Positions 10,227 through 18,801 of a DNA stretch of 64,000 bases are shown piece by piece. The notes under the pieces are model-generated. The model worked only from the letters and a program-made list of their open reading frames with translations, ran no database searches and was not told where the DNA came from. This stretch comes from Flavobacteriales bacterium (lineage in GTDB: Bacteria; Bacteroidota; Bacteroidia; Flavobacteriales_D; Crocinitomicaceae): the NCBI GenBank assembly GCA_947497485.1, contig CANMHB010000004.1:62001-126000 (forward strand), read 5' to 3'. Each line of letters begins with the position of its first letter. Position 1 is the first letter of the stretch. The position numbers and the translations under genes were made by a program.

Positions 10227-10981
10227 ACTTTGCGTATTGCTATGTTTTGTTGACTTAATGTTTCTTTCAAATTCTCTATTTTAATTTCACCAAAGTGAAA
10301 TACACTTGCAGCCAGAGCGGCGTCCACATTTGTTTTCTGAAAAACTTCTGTAAAATGTTCCTCCGAACCACAACCACCAGAGGCGATAACGGGCACTGAA
10401 ACAACATCGCAAACTGCCTGTAAAGCTTCCAAGGCAAAACCGTTCCTTGTACCGTCGTGATCCATCGAAGTGAATAGAATTTCTCCAGCGCCGCGCTCAA
10501 CGGCTTCTTGCGCCCAATCGATTAAATTTAATTCTGTTTCTACTTTACCGCCATTAACAAATACCTTCCATACACCATTCACAGGACGAGCGTCAACAGC
10601 TAATACCACACATTGGTTTCCAAAAGCCTCCGAAAGTTCGTTGAGTAACTCGGGTCTCTTGACCGCCGAAGAATTCACACTGATTTTATCTGCACCATGC
10701 TGCAATAATCGGTAAGCATCTTCAACACTTCGAATGCCGCCACCAACTGTAAATGGAATGTTAACCTGCTCGGCAACTCGCTTTACCAAATCGACTAGTG
10801 TGTCGCGGTTCTCGAGCGTAGCTGTAATGTCTAAAAAAACAAGTTCATCAGCGCCTTCCTCTGCATAGCGACGAGCCAATTCGACAGGATCTCCGGCATC
10901 ACGCAGCCCGATAAAGTTGACGCCCTTCACGGTGCGACCATCTTTGATATCTAAACAAGGAATGATGCGTTTTTTTAACAT
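10214..10981 (-). CDS. hisF: Imidazole glycerol phosphate synthase, cyclase subunit HisF
   Basis: 255 aa TIM barrel, the usual length for the family. With HisH it converts PRFAR plus ammonia to imidazole glycerol phosphate and AICAR. The catalytic aspartates sit in [15 protein letters not shown] near the N-terminus and in [12 protein letters not shown] in the middle of the barrel. Phosphate-binding loops read VGGGIRS and IASGGCGS. The start overlaps the end of hisA by 7 bp and the end overlaps hisIE by 13 bp, so translation is probably coupled. The glutaminase partner hisH lies two genes upstream in the same operon. Confidence 0.97.
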   Translation of the reverse strand: MLKKRIIPCLDIKDGRTVKGVNFIGLRDAGDPVELARRYAEEGADELVFLDITATLENRDTLVDLVKRVAEQVNIPFTVGGGIRSVEDAYRLLQHGADKISVNSSAVKRPELLNELSEAFGNQCVVLAVDARPVNGVWKVFVNGGKVETELNLIDWAQEAVERGAGEILFTSMDHDGTRNGFALEALQAVCDVVSVPVIASGGCGSEEHFTEVFQKTNVDAALAASVFHFGEIKIENLKETLSQQNIAIRKVWNQ

Positions 10982-11694
10982 GATAATTCAGAAATTTCGT
11001 TTAAGGTGATTTTTCCTTCGTATATGGCTTTCCCGAGCACAACAGCGGGAATTCGGGCTTCATCCAACCCAATTAAATCGTGTTTGCCTGATACGCCACC
11101 ACTAGCAATGAGGTAAATATTCGGAAATGTCTCCATGATTTCGCTATATAAAACAATCGAAGGTCCGGAAAGCATACCATCTTTCGCGATATCTGTGCAT
11201 AAAAACTGCCGCACGCCACAAGCAATGTAATCTTCCATAAACGTTTTCCAATGAAGTGAACTATTTTCAAGCCAACCACTTACTGCCAAATATCCATCGC
11301 GAACATCAGCACCCAAAATAAACGTTTCACTTCCGTAACGGATGATCCAATCTTTCATGGTTTCTGGGTCTTTTACGGCCATACTTCCTATCGTGAGCCA
11401 TTTTGCTCCTGTATCTAGCACGCACTTCAAATCTGTTTCAGTTTTAATTCCTCCTCCAAAATCAATTTCCAGGGAAGTATTCGAACACAAGTTTTCCAGG
11501 ACTTTCAAATTGATAACTTTTCCTGCTTTGGCTCCGTCCAAATCTACCAAATGCAATCGTCGGATACCTGCATCCTCAAAACGCTTAGCCATAACGAGCG
11601 GATCTTTTTCATATATCTGCTTCGTGTTGTAGTCGCCTTTCGTCAGTCGCACGCATGCGCCATCAATTAAATCTATTGCGGGGATTATGTCCAT
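10975..11694 (-). CDS. hisA: ProFAR isomerase HisA
   Basis: 239 aa TIM barrel that isomerises ProFAR to PRFAR. The catalytic Asp lies in [20 protein letters not shown] at the N-terminus, the second Asp in [14 protein letters not shown], and phosphate loops in DFGGGIKTE and [12 protein letters not shown]. It is homologous to HisF next door, and the two differ in the expected catalytic loops. Its start codon shares one base with the hisH stop codon. The length is typical. Confidence 0.97.
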   Translation of the reverse strand: MDIIPAIDLIDGACVRLTKGDYNTKQIYEKDPLVMAKRFEDAGIRRLHLVDLDGAKAGKVINLKVLENLCSNTSLEIDFGGGIKTETDLKCVLDTGAKWLTIGSMAVKDPETMKDWIIRYGSETFILGADVRDGYLAVSGWLENSSLHWKTFMEDYIACGVRQFLCTDIAKDGMLSGPSIVLYSEIMETFPNIYLIASGGVSGKHDLIGLDEARIPAVVLGKAIYEGKITLNEISELSC

Positions 11695-12269
11695 TATGCG
11701 TTTAAAAATCGTTTTAAAATAAGCTCACCAGCGGTCCCGCTTTTCTCCGGATGAAACTGGCAAGCAAAAAAATTGTTCTTTTCCATCGACGCTGAAAATG
11801 GCTGTCCATACTCGCAAACTGCAACCGTGTATGGATTCACTGGTGCATAATACGAATGAACAAAATACACATCTTCGGTCAATTCTTCCATTTTTTTAGA
11901 AGTATCCTTCAAGCTATTCCAACCCATGTGTGGAATTTTCAAATCACCTTCAAACCGCTTCACAGAAACACCATCGAAAATTCCGAGGCACTTTTCGTTT
12001 CCTTCTTCTGTGTGCTCACACATCAATTGCATTCCCAAGCAAACACCAAGAACGGGTTGTTGCAAGGCAGGAATAAATGTATCAAGCTTTGATTCACGTA
12101 ATTGCTTTAGTGCCGCTGTTGCGTGTCCCACCCCGGGGAAAACTATGCGATCTGCAGAAAGAATTTCATCTTTGTCTCGTGTCAAAAGAGCATCGACACT
12201 CAAACGCTCAAATGCAGATTTTACAGAAAAAACATTACCTGCTCCGTAATCAATTATAACCAGCTTCAT
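11694..12269 (-). CDS. hisH: Imidazole glycerol phosphate synthase, glutaminase subunit HisH
   Basis: 191 aa class I glutamine amidotransferase that supplies ammonia to HisF. The triad is visible: nucleophile Cys in [17 protein letters not shown], and His and Glu in [13 protein letters not shown] near the C-terminus. The N-terminus ([15 protein letters not shown]) is the family signature. It overlaps hisB by 4 bp (ATGA type) and hisA by 1 bp. Confidence 0.97.
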   Translation of the reverse strand: MKLVIIDYGAGNVFSVKSAFERLSVDALLTRDKDEILSADRIVFPGVGHATAALKQLRESKLDTFIPALQQPVLGVCLGMQLMCEHTEEGNEKCLGIFDGVSVKRFEGDLKIPHMGWNSLKDTSKKMEELTEDVYFVHSYYAPVNPYTVAVCEYGQPFSASMEKNNFFACQFHPEKSGTAGELILKRFLNA

Positions 12270-13402
12270 AATGTTCCTTTGGTACTTGGTAAAATAGCTA
12301 ATTCGCCGTTGCGTTTTTTTGCCATTTTAATTGCTTTAGCAAATGCTTTAAAAATCGATTCAATTTTGTGGTGCTCATTTTGTCCTTCTGCCTTGATATT
12401 CAAGTTGCATTTTGCGCCATCTGTAAACGACTTGAAGAAATGGTAAAACATCTCTGTCGGCATCTTTCCAATCATTTCACGTTGGAAATCAGCCTCCCAA
12501 ACCAACCAATTTCTTCCTCCAAAATCAATGGCAGCCTGAGCTAGGCAATCGTCCATTGGCAGACAAAAACCATAACGTTCCAATCCTGTTTTATTTCCCA
12601 AGGCTTGCGCAAAACATTCTCCCAAAGCAATTGCAGTATCTTCAATGGTGTGGTGTTCGTCTACCTCCAAATCACCAATTACCGTCAAATCCAAATCCAA
12701 CTGGCCGTGTCGTGCAATCTGATCGAGCATGTGGTCAAAGAAATGAATTCCGGTTGAAATTGAAGATTTTCCGGTTCCATCCAAATCCAAAACAAGTGAA
12801 ATATCCGTTTCATTGGTTTTTCTTCTATGTTTTACCCGGCGTTGACCAAGTCGAAGAAAGGTATAGATTTCATCCCAATCCGTGGTTTGAAGCACCACAA
12901 CCTCCTTCATTTCTTGTTCGTTGATACTCGCTTCTGACTTCCCTGGATCATCTGGATTGAGCATATAAATTGCTTTTGCCCCTAAGTTTTTTGCTAAATT
13001 GACATCCGTTAAACGGTCACCAATAACAAACGAATTTGCCAAATCGTATTCTTCTGAAAAATAGTTTTGAAGCATTCCTACTCCTGGTTTTCTTGTTGGA
13101 AGATTTTCATGTGGAAAACTACGATCGATATGAATAGCTTTAAATTCAATTCCTTCTGATTTCAGTGTTTTAAGCATCAATTCCTGAGGCCCAACAAAGG
13201 ATTCGTAGGAATAAGCATCCGTTCCCAAACCGTCTTGATTCGTTACCATCACGAGTTCAAAATCAAGATCGCGGGCAATTTTTCCCAATCCTGAAAAAAC
13301 CTTCGGATAAAATTCCAGTTTCTCAAACGAATCGACCTGAAAATCGATTGGAGGCTCAAGAATCAGTGTTCCGTCTCGGTCGATGAACAAAACTTTTTTC
13401 AT
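12266..13402 (-). CDS. hisB: HisB: histidinol-phosphatase / imidazoleglycerol-phosphate dehydratase
   Basis: 378 aa bifunctional protein. Its N-terminal HAD phosphatase (about 1-165) begins [13 protein letters not shown], with nucleophile Asp8 and Asp10. The C-terminal IGP dehydratase (about 185-378) shows [14 protein letters not shown] and [13 protein letters not shown], which carry the manganese ligands. The longest open frame runs 27 codons further upstream, to 13483. I start at the ATG at 13402-13400 because it forms a 4-base ATGA overlap with the hisC stop and places the catalytic motif at the usual distance from the N-terminus; the extension would read through hisC. The fused arrangement is the one known from enterobacteria and many Bacteroidota. 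Confidence 0.95.
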   Translation of the reverse strand: MKKVLFIDRDGTLILEPPIDFQVDSFEKLEFYPKVFSGLGKIARDLDFELVMVTNQDGLGTDAYSYESFVGPQELMLKTLKSEGIEFKAIHIDRSFPHENLPTRKPGVGMLQNYFSEEYDLANSFVIGDRLTDVNLAKNLGAKAIYMLNPDDPGKSEASINEQEMKEVVVLQTTDWDEIYTFLRLGQRRVKHRRKTNETDISLVLDLDGTGKSSISTGIHFFDHMLDQIARHGQLDLDLTVIGDLEVDEHHTIEDTAIALGECFAQALGNKTGLERYGFCLPMDDCLAQAAIDFGGRNWLVWEADFQREMIGKMPTEMFYHFFKSFTDGAKCNLNIKAEGQNEHHKIESIFKAFAKAIKMAKKRNGELAILPSTKGTL

Positions 13403-14430
13403 ATTTGATATTGATTTAATGCTTCTAAAACTAATTGATTTTCCTTTGCAGTTCCAACCGTTAAACGCAAGGTATTTTGACACAAGGGCTGTGTCGAGCG
13501 ATTACGAACCACAATACCTCTGTTGATCAAATATTGATACAACTTGTTGGCGTCATTTACACGAACTAAAATAAAATTGGCATCACTCGGAAAAACTTCT
13601 TCAACAAATGAATATTTCTCCAAAGCTATTTCTAAAACTTTTCGTTCTGATATGATTTCGGCCGTTTCGGATTGAATTTTCTCCCAATTATTTAAGTAAT
13701 CCAACGCAAATTGTTGAGTAAGTTGATTAACGTTATAGGGCGGTTTTATTTTATTGAGCCACGAAATAATTTCTTTCGATCCGAAAAGCAATCCTAAGCG
13801 AATTCCTGCTAAACCAAAGGCCTTGGAAAGTGTTTGACATATCACCAAGTTGGGATATTTTTCTAATTCGCCAAGTAATCCGGGTTCTTTAGCAAAATCA
13901 ATGTAGGCCTCATCCAAAACTACGATACCTGAAAAATTTTCAACAATACGAGTGATTTCTTTTCTAGGAATCGAAAATGCTGTTGGGTTGTTGGGAGAAC
14001 ACAAAAATAGTAGCTTCGAACCCTTTGATTCTTCAATAAAACGATCGGTTGAAAAGGTAAAATCTTCGTTCAATAATATCTCTTTTAATTCTACATTATT
14101 GATACGAGCTGAAACCGAATACATTCCATAAGATGGACTCATGGCAGCAACCGTATCTATGCCTGGAGAACAAAATAATCGAAAAAGTAAGTCGATACAC
14201 TCATCTGATCCGTTTCCTAAAAATAGATTTTCTGGATTTGTTTCTTTTAAGGTAGCGAGTTTTGCTTTCAACGATTTTTGCAAAGGATCTGGGTAGCGAT
14301 TTACGCCATTATCATTCGGATTTTCGTTGGCATCTAAAAAAACACTAGCTGTTCCTTCAAATTCATCGCGAGCCGAGGAATAGGCTTTCATGCCAATTAA
14401 ATCGGGTCGTATGAGTTGTTCAATATTCAT
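13399..14430 (-). CDS. hisC: Histidinol-phosphate aminotransferase HisC
   Basis: 343 aa PLP-dependent class I/II aminotransferase. It converts imidazole acetol phosphate plus glutamate to histidinol phosphate. The Schiff-base Lys lies in [16 protein letters not shown]. The PLP contact regions [18 protein letters not shown] and VLDEAYIDF and the terminal [19 protein letters not shown]rg cluster are all present. It overlaps hisD by 4 bp and hisB by 4 bp, so the block D-C-B is tightly packed. Confidence 0.96.
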   Translation of the reverse strand: MNIEQLIRPDLIGMKAYSSARDEFEGTASVFLDANENPNDNGVNRYPDPLQKSLKAKLATLKETNPENLFLGNGSDECIDLLFRLFCSPGIDTVAAMSPSYGMYSVSARINNVELKEILLNEDFTFSTDRFIEESKGSKLLFLCSPNNPTAFSIPRKEITRIVENFSGIVVLDEAYIDFAKEPGLLGELEKYPNLVICQTLSKAFGLAGIRLGLLFGSKEIISWLNKIKPPYNVNQLTQQFALDYLNNWEKIQSETAEIISERKVLEIALEKYSFVEEVFPSDANFILVRVNDANKLYQYLINRGIVVRNRSTQPLCQNTLRLTVGTAKENQLVLEALNQYQI

Positions 14431-15707
14431 GCATTCAAAGATTTAAGTCGAATACTAACTGCTTGCTTGTGCGCTTCCAATTGTTCCGCCTCAGCCATGC
14501 ATTCTATGATTGGTCCGATGTTCCTTAAGCCTTGTTCAGTTATTTCTTGGTAGGTAATTTTCTTCACAAACGAATCCAAGGAAACGCCTGAATATTGCCT
14601 TGCGTAACCGTTTGTAGGAAGTGTATGATTTGTCCCCGATGCGTAATCTCCGGCACTTTCTGGAGTGAAATTCCCAATAAAGACAGAACCAGCATTCACT
14701 ACTTCTTCGATCAATTTCTCGTTGATTTCTGTTGAAAGAATTAAATGTTCAGGAGCATAAGTATTAATTAGTTCGGAAAAATCTTCCGTTTTGCAAACAA
14801 TCGTTAATGAATTTTCGATTGCCGCTTCCGCAATTTCTTTCCGAGGAAGTTGTTCGAGTTGTTTCTTAAGTTGGTCCTCTACTAAATCAGCAAAAAGTTC
14901 TGAATTGGTAAGCAGAACCACCTGTGAATCTTGTCCGTGTTCCGCCTGCGAAAGTAAATCTGCCGCTACAAATTCAGGATAGGCAGAATCGTCGGCAACA
15001 ACCATCACTTCCGAAGGGCCAGCAGGCATGTCAATGGCAACCTTGTATTTTTGTGCGAATTGTTTTGCAGCCGTTACGTATTGATTTCCAGGCCCAAAAA
15101 GTTTGTAAACAGCGGTAACTGTTTCAGTTCCTAACGTCATAGCCGCAATGGCCTGAATACCTCCAATTTTAAAGATCTGTGTGACCCCAACTAAATCTGC
15201 AGCAAACAACATGGCAGGGTGAACATTTCCAGAAGCGTCGCATGGTGTACACATGATAATTTTCTCACAACCAGCTAGTTTCGCAGGAATTCCCAACATT
15301 AAAACTGTTGAAAATAATGGAGCCGTTCCGCCGGGAATATACAAACCAACTTTTTGAATAGGTTTTGACTTTCGCCAGCAGTGAACACCTTCCATGGTAT
15401 CGAGACACATCCCTTCGTCCGTTTGCGCAGCGTGAAAAGATCGAATATTTGCTGCTGCCATCTCAATTGCATTTTTCAATTCCGCAGCAAGCTCATTTTT
15501 GGCTTGTTCGATTTCTTCTTTACTCACGGAGAGCGAACCTTTGAATCCTTGAAATTGTTTCACATACGTTGCCACGCCTGAATCTCCGTGTTCTGCCACT
15601 TGATGAAATACCTCGCGCACGACTGTGTCCAAATTAGGTTGATCCAACTCAGGTCGAGCCAGTACTGATTTCCAGTTAGTTTTTTCCGGGTTTATAATTC
15701 GTTTCAT
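14427..15707 (-). CDS. hisD: Histidinol dehydrogenase HisD
   Basis: 426 aa zinc-dependent, NAD-linked enzyme that carries out the last two steps, histidinol to histidine. The signature region holds MPAGPSEVMVVAD, then DLLSQAEHGQDSQVVLL with zinc-binding and catalytic residues. Later come APEHLIL and the C-terminal GDYASGTNHTLPT stretch. The length is typical. It is separated from hisG by 261 bp of repeats, the only sizeable break in the operon. Confidence 0.97.
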   Translation of the reverse strand: MKRIINPEKTNWKSVLARPELDQPNLDTVVREVFHQVAEHGDSGVATYVKQFQGFKGSLSVSKEEIEQAKNELAAELKNAIEMAAANIRSFHAAQTDEGMCLDTMEGVHCWRKSKPIQKVGLYIPGGTAPLFSTVLMLGIPAKLAGCEKIIMCTPCDASGNVHPAMLFAADLVGVTQIFKIGGIQAIAAMTLGTETVTAVYKLFGPGNQYVTAAKQFAQKYKVAIDMPAGPSEVMVVADDSAYPEFVAADLLSQAEHGQDSQVVLLTNSELFADLVEDQLKKQLEQLPRKEIAEAAIENSLTIVCKTEDFSELINTYAPEHLILSTEINEKLIEEVVNAGSVFIGNFTPESAGDYASGTNHTLPTNGYARQYSGVSLDSFVKKITYQEITEQGLRNIGPIIECMAEAEQLEAHKQAVSIRLKSLNA

Positions 15708-15715
15708 TTCTTCAA

Positions 15716-15965
15716 ATTAATTGCGAACGAAGAATTACGAACTGTTAATTCGCAACTAGCAACTCCAAGTTCTCCATTTTTATTTCTAAAGTTAAGGTCT
15801 CCAATCTTAAAATAATTGCGAACGAAGAATTGCGAACTATTAATTCGCAACTCTAAGTTCTACATTCTTAATTCTAATATCTAAATTCTCCACTCTTTAA
15901 ATTAATTGCGAACGAAGAATTGCGAACGAGTAGTCCATAATTCGCAACTCTAAGTTCTCCATTTT
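15716..15965. repeat. Three tandem ~90-bp palindromic repeats inside the his operon
   Basis: Between hisG and hisD the unit starting TTGCGAACGAAGAATT recurs at 15721, 15816 and 15906 (spacing 95 and 90 bp). Each copy ends with a TTCGCAACT...AAGTTCT motif. Within a copy, TTGCGAA and TTCGCAA form a 7-bp inverted repeat with a short loop, so the transcript could fold into a row of stem-loops. The tails (AAGTTCTCCATTTTTA, AAGTTCTACATTCTTA) have diverged. A related element lies upstream of fahA at 62603-62692. No coding potential was seen. The class resembles REP-like dispersed intergenic repeats. Confidence 0.8.
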
Positions 15966-15968
15966 TAA

Positions 15969-16820
15969 TTATCTCACCATTTTCTCAATTGGTACAACCA
16001 AAATTCCTTCTGCTCCAGCTTCTTTAAGCGCATCGATTTTATCCCAAAATTGGTCCTCGGTAATAACAGAGTGTAACGAACTCCATCCTTTTTCAGCCAG
16101 TGGCAATATCGTAGGACTTTTCATACCAGGTAAAATTTTAAGAACCTCAGCAATTGCTGTATCAGGGACATTCATCAACACATATTTTGAATTTCTTGCC
16201 TCGAGTACGGCTTTTATTCTGAAAAGTAATTTATTTAAAATCGCCGTTTTTTCGTTGTTCAATTTAGGGGCTTGTACTAATACAGCTTCCGAGCGCAAAA
16301 TTGTTTCTAATTCAACTAAACCGTTCATAAAAAGTGTATTGCCAGAAGAAACAATGTCACAAATTCCATCTGCTAATCCAATGGTTGGCGCAATTTCTAC
16401 CGAACCAGAAATGGTATGTACCTCGGCTTGAATTCCCTTGCTTTTAAAGTAATCATTGACTGTATTCGGATAAGAAGTTGCAATCTTTTTTCCTTGAAAA
16501 TCGGATGTTGATTGAATCGAACTATTTTTTGGAACTGCAAGCGATACTCGGCATTTTGAGAAATTCAGTTTGCAGGTTACATCGAGAGTGCTTCTTTCCT
16601 CTATCAATAAATTTTCGCCAACAATTCCACAATCAACAACTCCATCCAATACATATTGTGGAATATCTGAATTTCTTAGAAACAAAACCTCTAAAGGAAA
16701 TCCATTTGCAACTGACTTTAACTTTCCATTTGCAGCATCCACCTTGATTCCACACTCCTTTAACAACTGGAGAGAATCTTCAAGCAACCTACCTGATTTT
16801 TGTACAGCAATACGCAACAT
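15969..16820 (-). CDS. hisG: ATP phosphoribosyltransferase HisG, long form
   Basis: 283 aa; the committed, feedback-controlled step joining ATP and PRPP. The N-terminal periplasmic-binding-like catalytic domains show MLRIAVQKSGRL, VDCGIVGENLL, IATSYPNTVNDYF and the PRPP loop region DGICDIVSSGNTL. The C-terminal ~75 residues form the ACT-like HisG_C regulatory domain, ending EGILVVPIEKMVR. This marks the long, hexameric, histidine-inhibited type that needs no HisZ. It is the first structural gene of the operon, directly downstream of the attenuator, with its ATG at 16820. Confidence 0.96.
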   Translation of the reverse strand: MLRIAVQKSGRLLEDSLQLLKECGIKVDAANGKLKSVANGFPLEVLFLRNSDIPQYVLDGVVDCGIVGENLLIEERSTLDVTCKLNFSKCRVSLAVPKNSSIQSTSDFQGKKIATSYPNTVNDYFKSKGIQAEVHTISGSVEIAPTIGLADGICDIVSSGNTLFMNGLVELETILRSEAVLVQAPKLNNEKTAILNKLLFRIKAVLEARNSKYVLMNVPDTAIAEVLKILPGMKSPTILPLAEKGWSSLHSVITEDQFWDKIDALKEAGAEGILVVPIEKMVR

Positions 16821-16849
16821 ACTTTATCTAATTTTAAATTCAATAAAAA

Positions 16850-16872
16850 ACCCGCCTGAAATCCAAGCGGGT
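16850..16872 (-). terminator. his attenuator terminator hairpin
   Basis: On the minus strand ACCCGCTTG and CAGGCGGGT form a 9-bp stem (one G-U pair) around a 5-nt loop. A TTTTTT run follows (plus-strand A's 16844-16849), and hisG starts 24 nt further on. This is an intrinsic terminator placed between the leader peptide and the first structural gene. Its 5' arm (CGCTTGG) is also complementary to CCAAGCG at 16899-16905, just after the leader stop codon, which gives the antiterminator alternative. Confidence 0.85.
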
Positions 16873-16905
16873 CAACTATATTTAGCACATAACACCTTCG
16901 CTTGG

Positions 16906-16947
16906 TTAACCAAGTAACAAGTGATGATGTGTAATTGTAAAATTCAT
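16906..16947 (-). CDS. hisL: his operon leader peptide with three consecutive histidines
   Basis: A 13-codon frame, ATG at 16947-16945 and TAA at 16908-16906, encodes MNFTITHHHLLLG. Three consecutive His codons (CAT CAT CAC, plus-strand 16921-16929) sit 15 nt before CTTGG (plus 16910-16914). CTTGG pairs with CCAAG spanning the nucleotides right after the stop. A ribosome stalled at the His codons would mask the CTTGG arm, free CCAAGCG to pair with the terminator's CGCTTGG arm, and allow read-through into hisG. With histidine plentiful, the ribosome reaches the stop, covers CCAAGCG, and the terminator forms. Position, codon content and hairpins fit classical transcription attenuation. Confidence 0.85.
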   Translation of the reverse strand: MNFTITHHHLLLG

Positions 16948-17066
16948 TTTGCGAAATTAGATTAATTTTTTAATCAATCCAAATCTTTTGTATTTCATTT
17001 TTATTACAAATGAATTTTTGTTGGTATCTTTTGTGAATTATCTTCTTTCAATCATTGGAAAAAAAT

Positions 17067-17074
17067 TAAATTTG
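17067..17074 (+). promoter_or_regulatory. -7 box of dnaX
   Basis: TAAATTTG, an exact TAnnTTTG match, ends 5 bp before the dnaX ATG at 17080. Transcription would then begin almost at the start codon, giving a leaderless or near-leaderless mRNA. No convincing -33 TTTG at normal spacing was found. Confidence 0.4.
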
Positions 17075-17079
17075 TATTG

Positions 17080-18195
17080 ATGAGTGAATTTGTAGTTTCT
17101 GCTAGAAAATATCGTCCACAAACCTTTGATACGGTTGTAGGTCAACTTTCTATTACGAATACACTGAAGAATGCTATCAAGAATGATCATTTAGCGCAAG
17201 CATTTTTATTTTGCGGCTCCAGAGGTGTTGGTAAAACAACTACCGCGCGAATATTGGCAAAGACCATCAATTGTTTCAATCGCACCGAAAATGTTGAAGC
17301 TTGTGATGTGTGCGAATCATGTATTTCTTTCAACTCAGGAAATTCGTTAAATGTATTTGAATTGGATGCTGCATCGAATAATTCTGTTGACGACATTCGT
17401 GTACTAATCGATCAAGTTCGCATAATGCCGCAATTGGGAACACACAAAGTCTATATTATCGATGAGGTTCATATGCTATCTGCGAATGCTTTCAATGCCT
17501 TTTTAAAAACGCTTGAGGAACCCCCAAAGCACGCGATATTTATCTTAGCAACGACTGAAAAACATAAGATTATTCCTACTATTCTCTCTCGCTGTCAAAT
17601 TTTTGATTTCAACCGAATTCGTGTTTCTGATATTTCAGAACATTTGGCAAAAATTGCGAGTAAAGAAGGAGTAACAGCTGATCCAGAGGCTTTGCATTTG
17701 ATTGGTATGAAGGCAGATGGTGCTCTTCGTGATGCACTTTCAATTTTTGATCAAATCGTAACCTTTGCCGGCAACACCGTAACTTATCGCCATGTTCTCG
17801 ACAACTTGAATGTTCTCGATTATGACTATTACTTCAAAGTTGTTGATTGCGCGGAAAAAGAGGATATTCCCGCATCGCTATTAATCTTAAATGATATTTA
17901 TCAAAAAGGATTTGATGGTCACAATTTTGTAAATGGTCTGTCAGAACATTACCGAAATCTGTTGGTCGCAAAAGATGTTAGAACTCTCAATTTGATTGAT
18001 GTTCCAGATACAATTCAACAAAAATTTTTAGAACAATCAAAATTGATTGAAGCTTCTCGAATTCTTCGATCGCTGGCTGTTCTTTCCAAACTAGATGTTG
18101 AATATAAATCATCGAAAAATCCAAGGTTACTGATTGAGGTTGCTTTAATGCAGTTATGTTCGCTCAAACAAGAGCAGGAAAAAAAAAATGGCTGA
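17080..18195 (+). CDS. dnaX: DNA polymerase III gamma subunit (short DnaX product)
   Basis: 371 aa clamp-loader ATPase. The start is the ATG at 17080; the in-frame TTG one codon earlier is less likely. Motifs: Walker A GSRGVGKTTTARIL, zinc-site cysteines in CFNRTENVEACDVCESC, Walker B/DEAD-like DEVHMLS, sensor LSRCQIF, then the domain III collar helices to about residue 365. The frame ends EQEQEKKNG-stop within and just after a run of ten A's at 18179-18188. The C-terminal tau domains continue in the -1 frame (next entry). This closely parallels the dnaX genes of E. coli and Thermus thermophilus, where slippage at an A-run gives both gamma and tau. Confidence 0.9.
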   Translation: MSEFVVSARKYRPQTFDTVVGQLSITNTLKNAIKNDHLAQAFLFCGSRGVGKTTTARILAKTINCFNRTENVEACDVCESCISFNSGNSLNVFELDAASNNSVDDIRVLIDQVRIMPQLGTHKVYIIDEVHMLSANAFNAFLKTLEEPPKHAIFILATTEKHKIIPTILSRCQIFDFNRIRVSDISEHLAKIASKEGVTADPEALHLIGMKADGALRDALSIFDQIVTFAGNTVTYRHVLDNLNVLDYDYYFKVVDCAEKEDIPASLLILNDIYQKGFDGHNFVNGLSEHYRNLLVAKDVRTLNLIDVPDTIQQKFLEQSKLIEASRILRSLAVLSKLDVEYKSSKNPRLLIEVALMQLCSLKQEQEKKNG

Positions 18196-18797
18196 CGGCT
18201 CGAGTTGATATTCTGCCTTTTCCGAATCAATCTCTTCGCAAAAATCCGCAAACTCCAAAAGTTAATCAACCAGTTGTCAAACAATCTTATGTTCAGGAAC
18301 CTGAGAAACCTCGAGTTTTATCTGAGCCGACTGGGAATATTGGTTCAACCCATGTTTCGATAAAGAAAATTCTTGAAGATCAAAAATCAAAAGATACATC
18401 CCCAGATTTACAAAATCTGCCGCGCGAAGGATTTTCTAAGGAACAAGTAAAAATGTATTGGAAACAATTTGCTTTTCAGATGAAAGAAAATGGGATGGAA
18501 ACATTTTATCATGCGCTCATTAAAAGGGAGCCCCATTTTTTGGAAGAGGAAAAATTCGGACTCGAGGTAGATAATCAAATTCAAATAGATTACATCAATC
18601 CAATTCTAGGTGATTTCATAGATTTTATGCGCAAGAATTTGAAAAATTACCAAATAGAAATAGAATTAATCTTAACTGATAATCCGGGTAAGGAAATTAA
18701 GTTTTTAACGGGTAAAGATAAGTTCAACGCACTCGCTCGTCGAAATCCTAACTTACATACACTTAAAAATTTGTTTAATCTCGACATAGAATTTTAG
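18186..18797 (+). CDS. dnaX: DnaX tau-specific C-terminal part, reached by -1 slippage at A10
   Basis: In the -1 frame the sequence runs KWLTARVDILPFPNQ to FNALARRNPNLHTLKNLFNLDIEF, about 203 aa. With the upstream 369 codons this makes a tau protein of about 572 aa. The C-terminal ~120 residues (EQVKMYWKQFAFQMKENG... onward) look like the tau tail typical of Bacteroidota DnaX. A proline- and glutamine-rich linker precedes them. The frame also contains an ATG at 18156, but translation from there would give a hybrid of out-of-frame residues, so I read it as the shifted continuation of dnaX. A possible stem (GAGTTGAT at 18202-18209 with ATCAATCTC at 18226-18234) lies 13 nt after the A-run. A sequencing error in the homopolymer is the main alternative. 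Confidence 0.8.
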   Translation, partial: KWLTARVDILPFPNQSLRKNPQTPKVNQPVVKQSYVQEPEKPRVLSEPTGNIGSTHVSIKKILEDQKSKDTSPDLQNLPREGFSKEQVKMYWKQFAFQMKENGMETFYHALIKREPHFLEEEKFGLEVDNQIQIDYINPILGDFIDFMRKNLKNYQIEIELILTDNPGKEIKFLTGKDKFNALARRNPNLHTLKNLFNLDIEF

Positions 18798-18801
18798 GAA
18801 T

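Noticed and set aside
9758-12924. Plus-strand open frames of 80-120 codons across the his operon
   Set aside because: They are antisense shadows of well-supported his genes with no recognisable protein features.
13403-13483. 27-codon N-terminal extension of HisB
   Set aside because: It overlaps hisC by 81 bp in another frame and precedes the catalytic start [12 protein letters not shown]; the ATG at 13402 forms a neat ATGA overlap with the hisC stop.
15716-15965. Possible CRISPR array in the hisG-hisD gap
   Set aside because: Only three units; the spacing parts are related rather than unique, the units are ~90 bp, and no cas gene is near.
18156-18797. Independent 213-aa gene starting at ATG 18156
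   Set aside because: The first residues are an out-of-frame reading of dnaX codons, and the remainder is the tau tail of DnaX; frame slippage at the A-run explains it better.
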